A stretch of DNA of 60,612 nt from an uncultured Lewinella sp. (lineage in GTDB: Bacteria; Bacteroidota; Bacteroidia; Chitinophagales; Saprospiraceae). How positions within the stretch are numbered: the stretch's first letter is position 1; each line of letters opens with the position of its first letter. The notes beneath the pieces were generated by a model. It saw nothing but the letters and a program-made list of their open reading frames with translations. It was not told where the DNA came from and made no database searches. Positions 42,229 through 51,165 of this stretch are shown here, piece by piece. Made by a program: the position numbers and the translations under genes. The DNA lies in the NCBI GenBank assembly GCA_937873655.1, contig CALMYQ010000126.1:1-60612 (forward strand). The letters are read 5' to 3'.

Positions 42229-44259
42229 TCACTCCCGCACAACCCACCTTTTGCCCCCTGCTGATATCGTCAGGCTTTTCCATCCTTCAGGCAGTACCGA
42301 TTTGACCTGGCTGATGCCCTGGGGCGTGATCTCCAGCCCGCCGAAACCCATCAGCACGCTTTGCAGGATGCCGCCGGCGCCCGTCGCAAAATAAGGGTTG
42401 GTGCCGCCTTTGGTTTCGGCAATGACCCGGAACGGCGGGTTCAGGTTGGGGATATAGGCGTCTTTGAACCAGTGGTAGGCCTTGGTCCGGTTGCCGAGGC
42501 GGGCATATAGCGTGGTGAAAACGGCCTGCGTCATGGCGGGCGTACCTTCGTCCGGTACCCGGGTTTCGTAGTATTCGAGGTCCTTGAGGATCTGAGCCGG
42601 ATCGGTGATCTCCCTGAGCGGATAAGCCAGCAGGTTGACGTCGGCCTGTTTGATGCCTTCGCCCTTATAAGTGGCGTGTTCGCTGGTAACGCCGTTGTCC
42701 AGTTTGAGGATCGGAATGTTGCGGGCCACTTCCAGCCAGTCCGGGTCGGCTTTTATGCCCAGCAGGTCAGCTGCGGCAGCTGCGTATTGCAGGTTGGCGC
42801 GTGCAACGGCGTTCGTAAAGGCATTGTTGTCCACGTTCTCCGCCCATTCATCGGCAGCTACAACGTTTTTGATGTCGTAATGACCCGGTCCGTTCCGCTC
42901 CACCCGGCCGGCCCAGAACCTGGCGGTTTCCGAAATGAGCGGCCAGCCTTTTTCCCGGAGCCATTCCTTGTCCTGTGTGACGCAGTAATACATCCAGGCG
43001 GCGTGGGCAACACAGCCGGTGATATGGTGCTCGAACGGGCCGCTCAACGCCCAGACCGGCGTTTCCTCCACACCGGTATCCGCGCTTTCCCAGGGGAACA
43101 TGGCGCCCTTGAAGCCTTTGGAAAATGCGTTCCTTCTGGCGGCCTCCAGCCGTTGGTACCGGTATTCCAGCATGCTCTTTGCAATTTCAGGATGCATGAC
43201 CAGAACAGCCGGAAACATCCACAGTTCGGTATCCCAGAAAACGTGCCCGTTATAACCCAGTCCGCTCAATCCCATGGGGGACGGCGAGAGGGCGGTCCCT
43301 TCCCGCGAAAAGGAATACAGGTGGTACAACATGCTGTGTACATCCTGTTGGCTTTGCGGGTCGCCTTCGATCTCAATATCGCTTTTCCAGAGGGCTTCCC
43401 AGGCCTTTTTATGGAAATTCAGCAGCCGGTCGCGGCCTTCCAGTTTGGCGTAAATGGTCAATCGTTCGGCCTCATTCAACGGGTCGTCGTGGTGGGCGGA
43501 GGTGATGGAGGAGCCGGCAATGGAAAAACGGTAGGTTTCACCTGCCTTGAGGGTTTTCCTGAATTTCATCAGGTGCATATTGTTGTCCCACATTTCATGG
43601 ATGACCCTGGGCTCATGGCCGTGTTCTTCTTCGAAAAGAAAGGTATTGGATGCACACATCCGGAGCTTACCTGTGGGGCTTTTAGCCGTGGAGGTCAGCA
43701 AGCTGATCACGACGTGCGGCCGGTCGATCTCGTTGTAATAATTCTCCACGTCCCGCAGTGCGTCCGGGGCCTCCATGACGCTGGCGCCTTCAAATGACAG
43801 GTCTTTTTTCGCCCTGATCTCCACATCCATCAATACCGTATAAGGCAGATGGCGCAGAGCATAATAGGTATAAGAGACGGCGGCTTTGTCCTGGTATTCG
43901 AATGAACCGGTGAAGGAGGCCTCCTTCATGTTGAGCGTCTGGTTAAAACCTGCGGCATCGCCGTTACCGATCCGTTTTCCGTCTATGCTGAGGTACATGT
44001 TCAACAAGTTGAAACTGCGCAGGAAATTGCTGACCCTGCCACGGCCGTAGAGGTCGTAAGCGCCTGCAAGTACCACATCTTTTACCTGGAAGGGATGAGG
44101 TGAAGAAACGATCCCGATCATGCCGTTGGCTACCGTGACGCCGTAGTATCCGGACGGATCAATGGAGGGAGCGGAAATGATCCAGGGATCCTGGGCTTGA
44201 AGGGTAATGCCGTTTAAGGAGAAGACCAGGATTGCCAGTTGGAGGAAAAAGTGTCGCAT
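42229..44259 (-). CDS. GH65-family glycoside hydrolase/phosphorylase, exported
   Basis: A 676-residue GH65-like protein with a signal peptide (ending TLQAQ, about 23). It has the beta-sandwich domain (1-270), the (alpha/alpha)6 barrel with LGYNGHVFWDTELWMFPA (334-351) and the acidic catalytic segment VAADEWAENVDNNAFTN (about 467-483), then a short C-terminal sheet. GH65 enzymes act on alpha-glucosides (trehalose, kojibiose, maltose, nigerose), usually as phosphorylases; an exported one is more likely a hydrolase because the periplasm has little phosphate-sugar use. Substrate is not determined. Confidence 0.9.
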   Translation of the reverse strand: MRHFFLQLAILVFSLNGITLQAQDPWIISAPSIDPSGYYGVTVANGMIGIVSSPHPFQVKDVVLAGAYDLYGRGRVSNFLRSFNLLNMYLSIDGKRIGNGDAAGFNQTLNMKEASFTGSFEYQDKAAVSYTYYALRHLPYTVLMDVEIRAKKDLSFEGASVMEAPDALRDVENYYNEIDRPHVVISLLTSTAKSPTGKLRMCASNTFLFEEEHGHEPRVIHEMWDNNMHLMKFRKTLKAGETYRFSIAGSSITSAHHDDPLNEAERLTIYAKLEGRDRLLNFHKKAWEALWKSDIEIEGDPQSQQDVHSMLYHLYSFSREGTALSPSPMGLSGLGYNGHVFWDTELWMFPAVLVMHPEIAKSMLEYRYQRLEAARRNAFSKGFKGAMFPWESADTGVEETPVWALSGPFEHHITGCVAHAAWMYYCVTQDKEWLREKGWPLISETARFWAGRVERNGPGHYDIKNVVAADEWAENVDNNAFTNAVARANLQYAAAAADLLGIKADPDWLEVARNIPILKLDNGVTSEHATYKGEGIKQADVNLLAYPLREITDPAQILKDLEYYETRVPDEGTPAMTQAVFTTLYARLGNRTKAYHWFKDAYIPNLNPPFRVIAETKGGTNPYFATGAGGILQSVLMGFGGLEITPQGISQVKSVLPEGWKSLTISAGGKRWVVRE

Positions 44260-44593
44260 AAATAAGTTTCAGGTTGGTCAGGAAATTCGATTGTAGGGTA
44301 AAACACGCGTCAGCTTAATTTAAGCGTGAACAAGCAAGAAACCGCATGCTTTCGCTTCAAATCAACAGTTTTGTTGGCTCCAAAGGATTTCCTTCAGCGC
44401 AATCAGGATGCCGAAGACCGAATGGGGACTATATCTTAACACAAGTTTTTTCTATGTTTGAACCACAAAAGAAGCAAAAGAGCACAAAGCTTGAATATGG
44501 CTTTTGTTTTCTTTTGTGACTTTTGTGGTTCAAATTAAAATCAATGGTGCCCGGGATGTCCGTGCTTTTAGGCTGATTCTATGAAATCCCCGC
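44260..44593. other. Intergenic region upstream of GH65 and downstream of the protease gene
   Basis: 334 bp without a gene. It holds AATTTAAGCGTGAA at 44317-44330, repeated at 39431-39444, and a long inverted repeat listed separately. Confidence 0.6.
44457..44534. repeat. Long inverted repeat TTTGAACCACAAAAG
   Basis: TTTGAACCACAAAAG (44457-44471) pairs perfectly with CTTTTGTGGTTCAAA (44520-44534); the 48-nt interior has further complementary AAAGCACAAA/TTTTGT tracts. It lies after the S8 protease stop and could act as a terminator stem. Confidence 0.75.
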
Positions 44594-46249
44594 TTACGGA
44601 ATCGCCCGTACCTCAGCCTTCTCCGTCTTGTCCGATTTCGCCCACTTCTTTTTTCCCTTCATCTGCATGGCCATCGTAACGGCGCGGTAGGTGTTCACCA
44701 TGCCGCCGGTAACGCAAAGGTCTTTCAGGTTGACCAGCTCTTCGGTGCCCGGTTTGATCACCTTGCCTTCGTGCCTGACCACCGAACCCATAATCACTTC
44801 CTTGATCTGCGGAGCAGTCAGTGTCGGGAAATAGGAGCGCAATAGGGCGGCAAGGCCGGCGACTTCCGGAGAGGCCATGCTCGTTCCCTGTTCGTTTTTG
44901 TACTTGTTATCGGGAACCGTAGAGTAGATCTCTACCCCCGGGGCCATCACGTCGACCAGCGTCGGGCTGTAATTGGAGAATTCGGCCACCAGGTTCTCGT
45001 CATCCGTGAAGGAAACGGCGCCTACCTCGATCCAGTTTTTGGCATACTTGGGAGCGAACAATCCTTTTTTGGCGAATTTATCGTTAGGGAAATTGTTGGT
45101 ATAGGTAAGCAGTTCGTTGTCATTTCCGGCGCCGTGCACCATCACCACATCGTGTTTCATGGCATATTTTACGGCGGCGTCAACGGCTTCCTTGCCCGGA
45201 GAAGATCCCTTGCCGAAGCTCATATTGATCACTTGTGCACCGTTGTCCACCGCATAACGAATGGCATTGGCCACATCCTTGTCGCGCTCGTCGCCGTTGG
45301 GGACGGTGCGGATGGCCATGATGCGGACGTTGTCGGCGACCCCGTCCATGCCGATACCGTTGTTGCGGATGGCGCCGATGATGCCGGCCACGTGGGTGCC
45401 GTGGAGCGCATCGGGGCCTTCTACATCGTTATTGCCGTAATTATGGTCGGCGTAATTGTTCGGGTCGTCGCCGATGAGTTGCCGGGCTTCGAAATCCGGG
45501 TTGTATTGATAGTTGAGCTGGGCGTTGTAGTAATTGTAGCCTTCATTGAAGTAATCGTAGAGCTCAAAGAAGGTGGCACCTTTTGACAGGTCTTCCGCTA
45601 CTGCCCCGGCAATCCGGTCGAGGGTTCCGTCCTTGCTCTTGAAATTTTTAAGGTCATCGATACCGATGTCCTCCGGGTCCTTGCCGATGGCTGCTGCCAG
45701 GGCTGTGAACACCTCATATCCCCGGCTGAAGTAATCAACCTTGGGGCCGAGTTCTTTTTTCTTGTTTTCGATGATCTTGCCGTATTCCTCGTATTGGTCG
45801 TATTGTTCTTTCTCTTCCTTGCTGAGGGAGGAGACGTCCCTGCCTTCGAATTTCTTTTTGTAGGTCTTGTACAGACGGGTCATTTCCAGGTTTTCGTAAT
45901 TGACATCCTCGCCTTTTGCGTTGCCCAGAAAATTCCATCCGTGGATATCGTCGATATAGCCGTTATGGTCATCGTCAATGCCGTTGCCCGGGATCTCGCC
46001 TTCATTCACCCACATGATGTCGGCCAGGTCCTCGTGTTCGGCGTCCACCCCGCCGTCAATGACGGCTACGATCACCGTCTGGCTTTGCCGGCCTTTCAGC
46101 AGGTCTTTGTACGTTTTTTCTGTGCTCATGCCGGGATAGTGATCCTGTGTCGGGTCCATTTGGGGCCAATCTTTGGGCGGCGCGTCCTGAGCGTAAACCA
46201 TGCAAGCTGCGAACAGCATCATCAAAGTCGCTAGCGATTTGAAATTCAT
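44594..46249 (-). CDS. S8 (subtilisin-like) serine protease, exported
   Basis: A 551-residue S8 protease with a signal peptide (ending MVYAQ). The triad is Asp65 (AVIDGGVD), His283 (HGTHVAG) and Ser457 (GTSMASP), with oxyanion Asn377 (GAGND). A Ca-loop-like DDDHNGYIDD follows the Asp. The Asp-to-His distance is 218 residues; in subtilisins it is about 30-50, so a 170-residue insertion, rich in Lys/Glu and Tyr/Asn, separates them. There is no T9SS C-terminal domain. It probably works in the periplasm or at the surface. Confidence 0.92.
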   Translation of the reverse strand: MNFKSLATLMMLFAACMVYAQDAPPKDWPQMDPTQDHYPGMSTEKTYKDLLKGRQSQTVIVAVIDGGVDAEHEDLADIMWVNEGEIPGNGIDDDHNGYIDDIHGWNFLGNAKGEDVNYENLEMTRLYKTYKKKFEGRDVSSLSKEEKEQYDQYEEYGKIIENKKKELGPKVDYFSRGYEVFTALAAAIGKDPEDIGIDDLKNFKSKDGTLDRIAGAVAEDLSKGATFFELYDYFNEGYNYYNAQLNYQYNPDFEARQLIGDDPNNYADHNYGNNDVEGPDALHGTHVAGIIGAIRNNGIGMDGVADNVRIMAIRTVPNGDERDKDVANAIRYAVDNGAQVINMSFGKGSSPGKEAVDAAVKYAMKHDVVMVHGAGNDNELLTYTNNFPNDKFAKKGLFAPKYAKNWIEVGAVSFTDDENLVAEFSNYSPTLVDVMAPGVEIYSTVPDNKYKNEQGTSMASPEVAGLAALLRSYFPTLTAPQIKEVIMGSVVRHEGKVIKPGTEELVNLKDLCVTGGMVNTYRAVTMAMQMKGKKKWAKSDKTEKAEVRAIP

Positions 46250-46340
46250 TTTTGTTTCTCTGTTTGTTTGTGTAAAAAAACAATATATAAATCAAAAAGA
46301 CGCTCCAAAGGTTGGCTGTATTATAAATTATGACAAAAAA

Positions 46341-46371
46341 TTGAGCTTTTGCAGCGGTTGGCGTATTTTTG
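46341..46371 (+). promoter_or_regulatory. Promoter of the PorG-like gene
   Basis: TTG (46341-46343), 20 nt, then TATTTTTG (46364-46371), a full -7 match. Start codon at 46394, 22 nt later. Confidence 0.65.
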
Positions 46372-46393
46372 GGCCCTCACAAACGGTGCAATT

Positions 46394-47260
46394 ATGAAAA
46401 ACGGGTTGGTTCTTTTTCTTTTATTGTCCGGACTGGTATTGAATGCCCAGAACCTGGAAGCCGGCTTGCTCCTCGGCGGGGCCAATTACCGGGGGGATCT
46501 GAGCGAGAATTCGCAGCGCATTATCCTCTCGGAAACCGGCGGCTCCGGCGGCGTGTTCCTGCGGTACAACGTTCACCGTTTTGTGTCCCTTCGGCTAGGG
46601 TTCCAGTTCGCGCAGATCAGCGGGACGGACGCCAATGCCAACGATGAGGCCATCCGGAACCGGAATCTGTCCTTTCGCAGCAATATCTTCGAAGGCATGC
46701 TCGGCGTAGAGTGGAATATCCTCGGTTACCAGCCCTATAACCTGCGAAGCGGTTTTTCGCCGTATTTGTTCGGCGGGGTCGCCCTGTTCGGGTACAACCC
46801 GGTGACCGACTACCAGGGTTCGGTAGTTCGCCTCCAACCGCTGGGCACGGAAGGGCAGGGGATGCCCGGCCGCCCCGACGCCTATAAAAAATCAAGCCTC
46901 GCCTTTCCGGTTGGGATCGGCTTCAAATACGCCCTCAACGACAAGCTCAACATCGGCCTCGAACTGGGCGTCCGCCTGACAAAAACGGACTATATCGACG
47001 ACGTAAGCACCACCTATGTCGATCTGCAGGACCTCGCGGCCGCCAACGGCGAACTGGCAGCGGCCCTGTCCAGCCGCACCGGCGAATTGCAAGGCGGCGA
47101 ACCCGTCAGTTTCCCTGCGGGCGCCCCCCGCGGCGATGACCAAACGCGCGACCTGTATTTCATCGGCGGCGTCTTCATTTCCTATAATTTCCTGGATAAC
47201 GGCCTGGTCGGCGCCCGCGGGCGTTTCAGGGGCAAGCGCTCGGGGTGTAAGACGGATTAG
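46394..47260 (+). CDS. PorG-like (DUF6089) outer-membrane protein
   Basis: A 288-residue outer-membrane protein: signal peptide (MKNGLVLFLLLSGLVLNAQ), then EAGLLLGGANYRGDL, FGYNP and GVFISYNF strands of a small beta-barrel. It resembles DUF6089/PorG proteins, which link to the type IX secretion machinery in Bacteroidota. No other T9SS genes are nearby. The ATG at 46394 is set by the signal peptide and promoter. Confidence 0.85.
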   Translation: MKNGLVLFLLLSGLVLNAQNLEAGLLLGGANYRGDLSENSQRIILSETGGSGGVFLRYNVHRFVSLRLGFQFAQISGTDANANDEAIRNRNLSFRSNIFEGMLGVEWNILGYQPYNLRSGFSPYLFGGVALFGYNPVTDYQGSVVRLQPLGTEGQGMPGRPDAYKKSSLAFPVGIGFKYALNDKLNIGLELGVRLTKTDYIDDVSTTYVDLQDLAAANGELAAALSSRTGELQGGEPVSFPAGAPRGDDQTRDLYFIGGVFISYNFLDNGLVGARGRFRGKRSGCKTD

Positions 47261-47493
47261 ATTATGGTTGTTGATGATTGTTTATTCTTGTTGACGATTG
47301 TTTATTCTTGTTGATGATTGTTTGCTGCGGCAGCCTAAGGCCCTGCGAAGACGAGTTTATTCTTGTTACCTCCCGAACCACAACAAACCACAACAAACCA
47401 CAATAAACCACAATAAACCACAACAAACCACAACAAACCACAACAAACCACAATAAACCACAATGAACCACAACAAACCACAATAAACCACAA
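47261..47493. repeat. Simple repeats (TTGTTGATGATTGTT and CCACAACAAACCACAATAAA)
   Basis: 233 bp with two low-complexity blocks: TTGTTGATGATTGTTTATTC units at 47268-47325 and CACAACAAAC/CACAATAAAC units at 47375-47498. I see no gene. Contiguous units without spacers rule out CRISPR. Confidence 0.85.
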
Positions 47494-47823
47494 TCAACCA
47501 TCATAACGAAGGATCGCTTTCAATTCAGCCTCCGACAGCCCGATCTCTGGCCCGATCTCAGCCAGAATGGTCAAAAAACCGGGCTCTTTCGATTGCCATT
47601 CGGCCACTGATACTTCATCAAACAGGGATGCCGGGTTGCCGCCCTGACCCCGCTCCCAGTCAATGCCGGGTTTGAGCTGGCCGATCCAGTACTGCTTTTT
47701 TTGTTCGGGGGTCATGGCCGGATAGGTGGTTTCCCAGAACGCCTGTAATTTGGTCCCGATGTCCGCCAATTGACGGTGGAGCTGGTTATTTTGCCCGATT
47801 TTGTCCTTTTCTTGTTTCGGCAT
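47494..47823 (-). CDS. Hypothetical protein
   Basis: A 109-residue soluble protein of unknown family (MPKQEKDKIGQNNQLHRQLA; TTYPAMTPEQKKQYWIGQLK). It looks helical at both ends, with WIGQLKPGIDW and GFLTILAEIGPEIGLSEAEL in the middle and end. ATG 47823 is preferred; a TTG 15 bp upstream would add five residues. Its stop codon lies within repeat DNA. I do not recognise a function. Confidence 0.6.
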   Translation of the reverse strand: MPKQEKDKIGQNNQLHRQLADIGTKLQAFWETTYPAMTPEQKKQYWIGQLKPGIDWERGQGGNPASLFDEVSVAEWQSKEPGFLTILAEIGPEIGLSEAELKAILRYDG

Positions 47824-47890
47824 TGTTGTATTGGTCAAACGGCCCTTTTTGCAAAGGACGCAAAATGGATCAAATTAACCTTATCGGGAA

Positions 47891-48676
47891 ATGAAAATTC
47901 AAGTGATCACCTTGCTGACGGTCCTGCTTGCCGGCGCCTGGCAAAGTTGCAGCCCGGGGCGCACGGATGCCAAAACCGGTAAAAAAGCCGTGTTGACGGC
48001 ATTCAAACCGGCTGACCGGGAACCGGAAGCTGCCGGGTTTGCCGTAGTCGAATTGTTTACCTCGCAAGGGTGTTCCAGTTGCCCGCCGGCCGACGAATTG
48101 CTGAAGGAACTGGTGAACGAATCCCGGGAAAATGTGGCAGCCTTGTCCTTTCACGTGGATTACTGGAACCGTCTGGGTTGGGCCGACCCCTACAGCCAGG
48201 CTGCTTTCAGCGAACGGCAGCAGGTATATGCCGGCAAACTGGACGCCGGCGTGTATACCCCCCAGATGATTGTCAACGGGCGGCATGCCTTTGTCGGATC
48301 GCGCGAAACCGAAGCCCGCTCCCATATCCGGAAGGCGCTCGAGGCCCGGCCCGAAACTTCCATTGCACTGAACCTGACCGGGGAGGAAAACCGGACGCTC
48401 GAATACCGGCTCAGCGGCCGAACCGACCGGCTGATGCTCAATATTGCACTGATATCCAGGCACCTGGAAAATGACGTTCCCCGGGGTGAGAACAGGGGAA
48501 GGACCCTCGAACACGTCAACGTGGTGCGGTGGTTCAAAACCGTCAGGCCAAGATCCGGCGAAGGATCCGTTGAGCTTGATTTTCCCGCCGGGCTGAAATC
48601 CGCAGACACCGGATTGATCGTATATACACAGGATCAGGACACCTGGGCGGTCACCGGGCTGGGGCTTATGGATTAG
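47891..48676 (+). CDS. DUF1223-family thioredoxin-fold lipoprotein
   Basis: A 261-residue DUF1223 protein. Signal peptide with a possible lipobox (WQSC, Cys20), then a thioredoxin-like domain with ELFTSQGCSSCPPAD (CSSC, a CxxC pair) and FHVDYWNRLGW, both hallmarks of DUF1223. The function of the family is unclear; an extracytoplasmic thiol role is plausible. It diverges from the hypothetical gene at 47494. Confidence 0.88.
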   Translation: MKIQVITLLTVLLAGAWQSCSPGRTDAKTGKKAVLTAFKPADREPEAAGFAVVELFTSQGCSSCPPADELLKELVNESRENVAALSFHVDYWNRLGWADPYSQAAFSERQQVYAGKLDAGVYTPQMIVNGRHAFVGSRETEARSHIRKALEARPETSIALNLTGEENRTLEYRLSGRTDRLMLNIALISRHLENDVPRGENRGRTLEHVNVVRWFKTVRPRSGEGSVELDFPAGLKSADTGLIVYTQDQDTWAVTGLGLMD

Positions 48677-48877
48677 CAGGCTTATCCGATCCGGGAGCTT
48701 CCGGAAGGACTTTTTTTAAAACATTCCCGGATTAAAATAATTATCTCGGCCCAAAAAACCGATCTTTGGGCCGGGATGTTGTCCTTCTGTTGATAACAAT
48801 TTATAAGCGACTTCATGGACCCGACACCGGCCTGGCCGGATTCGCGAGGCAAACCAAACCAACATTCCGGTATCTAA

Positions 48878-49609
48878 ATGTGTACGGTTACTTTTTTACC
48901 AAGGGAAAACGGAAACTTTGTACTTACCTCCAACAGAGACGAAGCGCCGAAGCGGTCTCCGCAATCTTTAAGTACCACTTTCCGATCAGGCCAGGAACTG
49001 CTCTTTCCGAAGGACACCCGCGCCGGCGGCACCTGGATCGCCGCTTCCAGCGATAACCGCCTGGTCTGCGTTTTGAACGGAGCTTTTGAGAAACATGCCC
49101 ACCAGCCGCCCTACCGCAGAAGCCGCGGACTCATGGCGCTAGACTTCTTCGATTATGCGAACCCGGCCGATTTTGCCCGCGAATACCACTGGGAAGGAAT
49201 CGAACCTTTCACCCTCATCGTCTGGGACCGCGGTCAACTTTGGGAGATCAGATGGGACGAGAAGAAATTGCATCAATTGGAACTGAAGGCCGACCAACCC
49301 CATATCTGGTCGTCGGCCACACTGTATCCTGCCCCCATCCAGGCCAAAAGACGGGAATGGTTTGCCGGCTGGCTGAAAGGCCGCACCGATTTTCCCAAAG
49401 ACGCCGTCCTGGATTTCCACCGCAATACGGGCGATGGGGACCCCTGGAACGACCTCGTAATGGATCGCAACGGGAAGGTGTGCACCGTCAGCATCACCTG
49501 CGTGGAAAAGACGCGCAAGACCTTTGCCATGGATTACGCCGATCTGGTACATGATTCCGCCAGCCTTGCCGAAATCGAATTGAGCCGTGAAGTGGTTGCA
49601 GCGTCTTAA
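48878..49609 (+). CDS. NRDE (TANGO2-like) family protein
   Basis: A 243-residue protein with the family motif: MCTVTFLPRENGNFVLTSNRDE, which gives the NRDE name, and FEKHAHQPPYRRSRGL. TANGO2-like proteins have been linked to heme trafficking, with unclear biochemistry; a cysteine at position 2 is conserved. It overlaps the next gene by 23 bp on the same strand, so they are translationally coupled. Confidence 0.9.
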   Translation: MCTVTFLPRENGNFVLTSNRDEAPKRSPQSLSTTFRSGQELLFPKDTRAGGTWIAASSDNRLVCVLNGAFEKHAHQPPYRRSRGLMALDFFDYANPADFAREYHWEGIEPFTLIVWDRGQLWEIRWDEKKLHQLELKADQPHIWSSATLYPAPIQAKRREWFAGWLKGRTDFPKDAVLDFHRNTGDGDPWNDLVMDRNGKVCTVSITCVEKTRKTFAMDYADLVHDSASLAEIELSREVVAAS

Positions 49610-50660
49610 AAGCCGTCCGTTCCTCATCCGCTTGTTCAATTGGGAATACTGGCCTTACTGGGCTTATTATTACCCGTTGATCCCCTGGTTTCTTTACCTG
49701 GCCGCCCGTTACCGGCACACCTGCTTTTTCTCGCCGGCCAATCCAGGCATCCTTACCGGCGGTCTCGGATTCGAATCCAAGTACGATACCCTCATGAAAA
49801 TTCCCGGAGAATGGGTCCCCAGGAGCGTGCTGGTCCGGACCGGCGAGGTCCGTTCCGACTGGGAACCCCGGATCGCGGCAGCCGGGATCTTCTTTCCCCT
49901 GATCGCCAAACCCGATATAGGCTTTCGCGGCTTTCTCGTTAAGCGGATCGACAATGCCGGCGAGCTCGAAACTTACCTGGCGAGTTACCCGGTCGACTTT
50001 ATTCTGCAGGAATACATCGGATTTCCGCAGGAGTTCGGGGTGCTCTACCACCGCTATCCGGGCAGCGAAAAAGGAAGGATCACTTCCGTTACCTTGAAGG
50101 AATTCCTCAGCGTCACCGGCAACGGTCGTTCAACCCTGCGGGAGCTGATCCTCGCCGACCAAAGGGCCAGCCTGCAGATCGATCGCCTGCTGGAAACCCA
50201 CCGTGACAGCCTTGCCCATGTACCCGCCGACGGTGAAAAGATAGGCCTGGGGCAGATCGGCAACCACTCCAAGGGTACCCGGTTTATCAACGGCAACCAC
50301 CTCGTCGACGACCGGCTCCTGGCTACGTTCGACGGGATCGCCGGCAGGATAGAAGGCTTCTGTTACGGCAGGTTCGACCTGCGGGCCAGAGACTGGGCAT
50401 CGCTCCGCGAAGGACGCGATTTCAGGATCATCGAACTCAACGGCGTTTGTTCGGAGCCCACCCATATCTACGACCAAACCCAATCAACTTACTGGAACGC
50501 TTTGGGCGAGCTGTTTTACCACTGGAACCTGATCGGGAAGATCGCCTGGGTCAACCGCAAAGGAGGGACACCCTGCATTGCCCCCGGCGATATGCTGAGG
50601 CAAATCAGCCGGCTCCGGCAATATTTCAAGCGTATTAAAGCATTGGTTGCCAAAGGGTAA
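49587..50660 (+). CDS. ATP-grasp-domain protein (D-Ala-D-Ala ligase-like)
   Basis: A 357-residue protein. The N-terminal part is hydrophobic and Tyr-rich (WEYWPYWAYYYPLIPWFLYL); the rest resembles ATP-grasp carboxylate-amine/thiol ligases (FPLIAKPDIGFRG with the ATP-binding Lys, DFILQEYIGFPQEFGVLYHR, IIELNGVCSEPTHIYD with the metal-binding Glu-x-Asn). Its substrate is not known; it differs from canonical Ddl by the membrane-like start. Overlap with the NRDE gene suggests a shared pathway. Confidence 0.85.
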   Translation: MKWLQRLKSRPFLIRLFNWEYWPYWAYYYPLIPWFLYLAARYRHTCFFSPANPGILTGGLGFESKYDTLMKIPGEWVPRSVLVRTGEVRSDWEPRIAAAGIFFPLIAKPDIGFRGFLVKRIDNAGELETYLASYPVDFILQEYIGFPQEFGVLYHRYPGSEKGRITSVTLKEFLSVTGNGRSTLRELILADQRASLQIDRLLETHRDSLAHVPADGEKIGLGQIGNHSKGTRFINGNHLVDDRLLATFDGIAGRIEGFCYGRFDLRARDWASLREGRDFRIIELNGVCSEPTHIYDQTQSTYWNALGELFYHWNLIGKIAWVNRKGGTPCIAPGDMLRQISRLRQYFKRIKALVAKG

Positions 50661-50665
50661 TTATT

Positions 50666-50708
50666 TTATTTGAATTCAATCTAAATAAGCTGAAAATGCT
50701 TACTTTTG
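50666..50708 (+). promoter_or_regulatory. feoAB promoter with a candidate iron-regulator box
   Basis: A 23-bp dyad at 50666-50688 with arms TTATTT and AAATAA and further matched inner bases is followed by TACTTTTG (50701-50708), a full -7 match. The dyad covers the -33 region, so a repressor there would block transcription. It resembles DtxR/IdeR/MntR-type boxes, as expected for iron-repressed feoAB. Confidence 0.6.
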
Positions 50709-50757
50709 CAGGGGCTTTCGCAAAGCAGCCGGAAAAAAGACCCGTTGCGCTAAATAA

Positions 50758-50798
50758 ACTACCTAATGTTAGGTATAGCTGTTCCAGGCTTAGGTAGT
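50758..50798. promoter_or_regulatory. Second dyad in the feoAB leader
   Basis: ACTACCTAA (50758-50766) and TTAGGTAGT (50790-50798) form 9-bp inverted arms, with an extra half-site TTAGGTA at 50769-50775. It lies downstream of the -7 element, in the transcribed 5' leader. Possible operator or RNA hairpin; function unknown. Confidence 0.45.
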
Positions 50799-50913
50799 GG
50801 TTTGCAAATTGTTGGTCAAAATAGCGGCAAGCCCGCGGAAGGAACCGTGAAACCCCTTATTTTTGTATTGCAAGACCATTTTTAAACGGTTGTAAAGACT
50901 GTAATTCAAGTCC

Positions 50914-51165
50914 ATGATTTTACCGGTTAACACTTCGGCATTAGCCATGAATTTTACCACCGGCCGGCCCGATGCGCCGCGGAAGGAAGTGGTGCGATTT
51001 ACCAATGATCAGGTGGCCAGCAGGCTGATCTCAATGGGTGTTTTGCCGGGCAGCAGTCTTCAACTGATCCGCAAAGCGCCCTTCGGCGGCGGTTGGTATG
51101 CCCGTATCGATAACCAGGTCATTGCATTGCGTAAGGAAGAGCTGGAATGCATCGTGATGAAGTGA
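50914..51165 (+). CDS. feoA: Ferrous iron transport protein A
   Basis: An 83-residue FeoA with an SH3-like fold (RLISMGVLPGSSLQLIRKAPFGGGWYARIDNQVIALRKEE). FeoA supports FeoB in Fe(II) uptake. An in-frame ATG at 50947 (MNFTTG) would remove 11 residues. The feoB start lies within its last 19 bases, in another frame. Confidence 0.92.
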   Translation: MILPVNTSALAMNFTTGRPDAPRKEVVRFTNDQVASRLISMGVLPGSSLQLIRKAPFGGGWYARIDNQVIALRKEELECIVMK

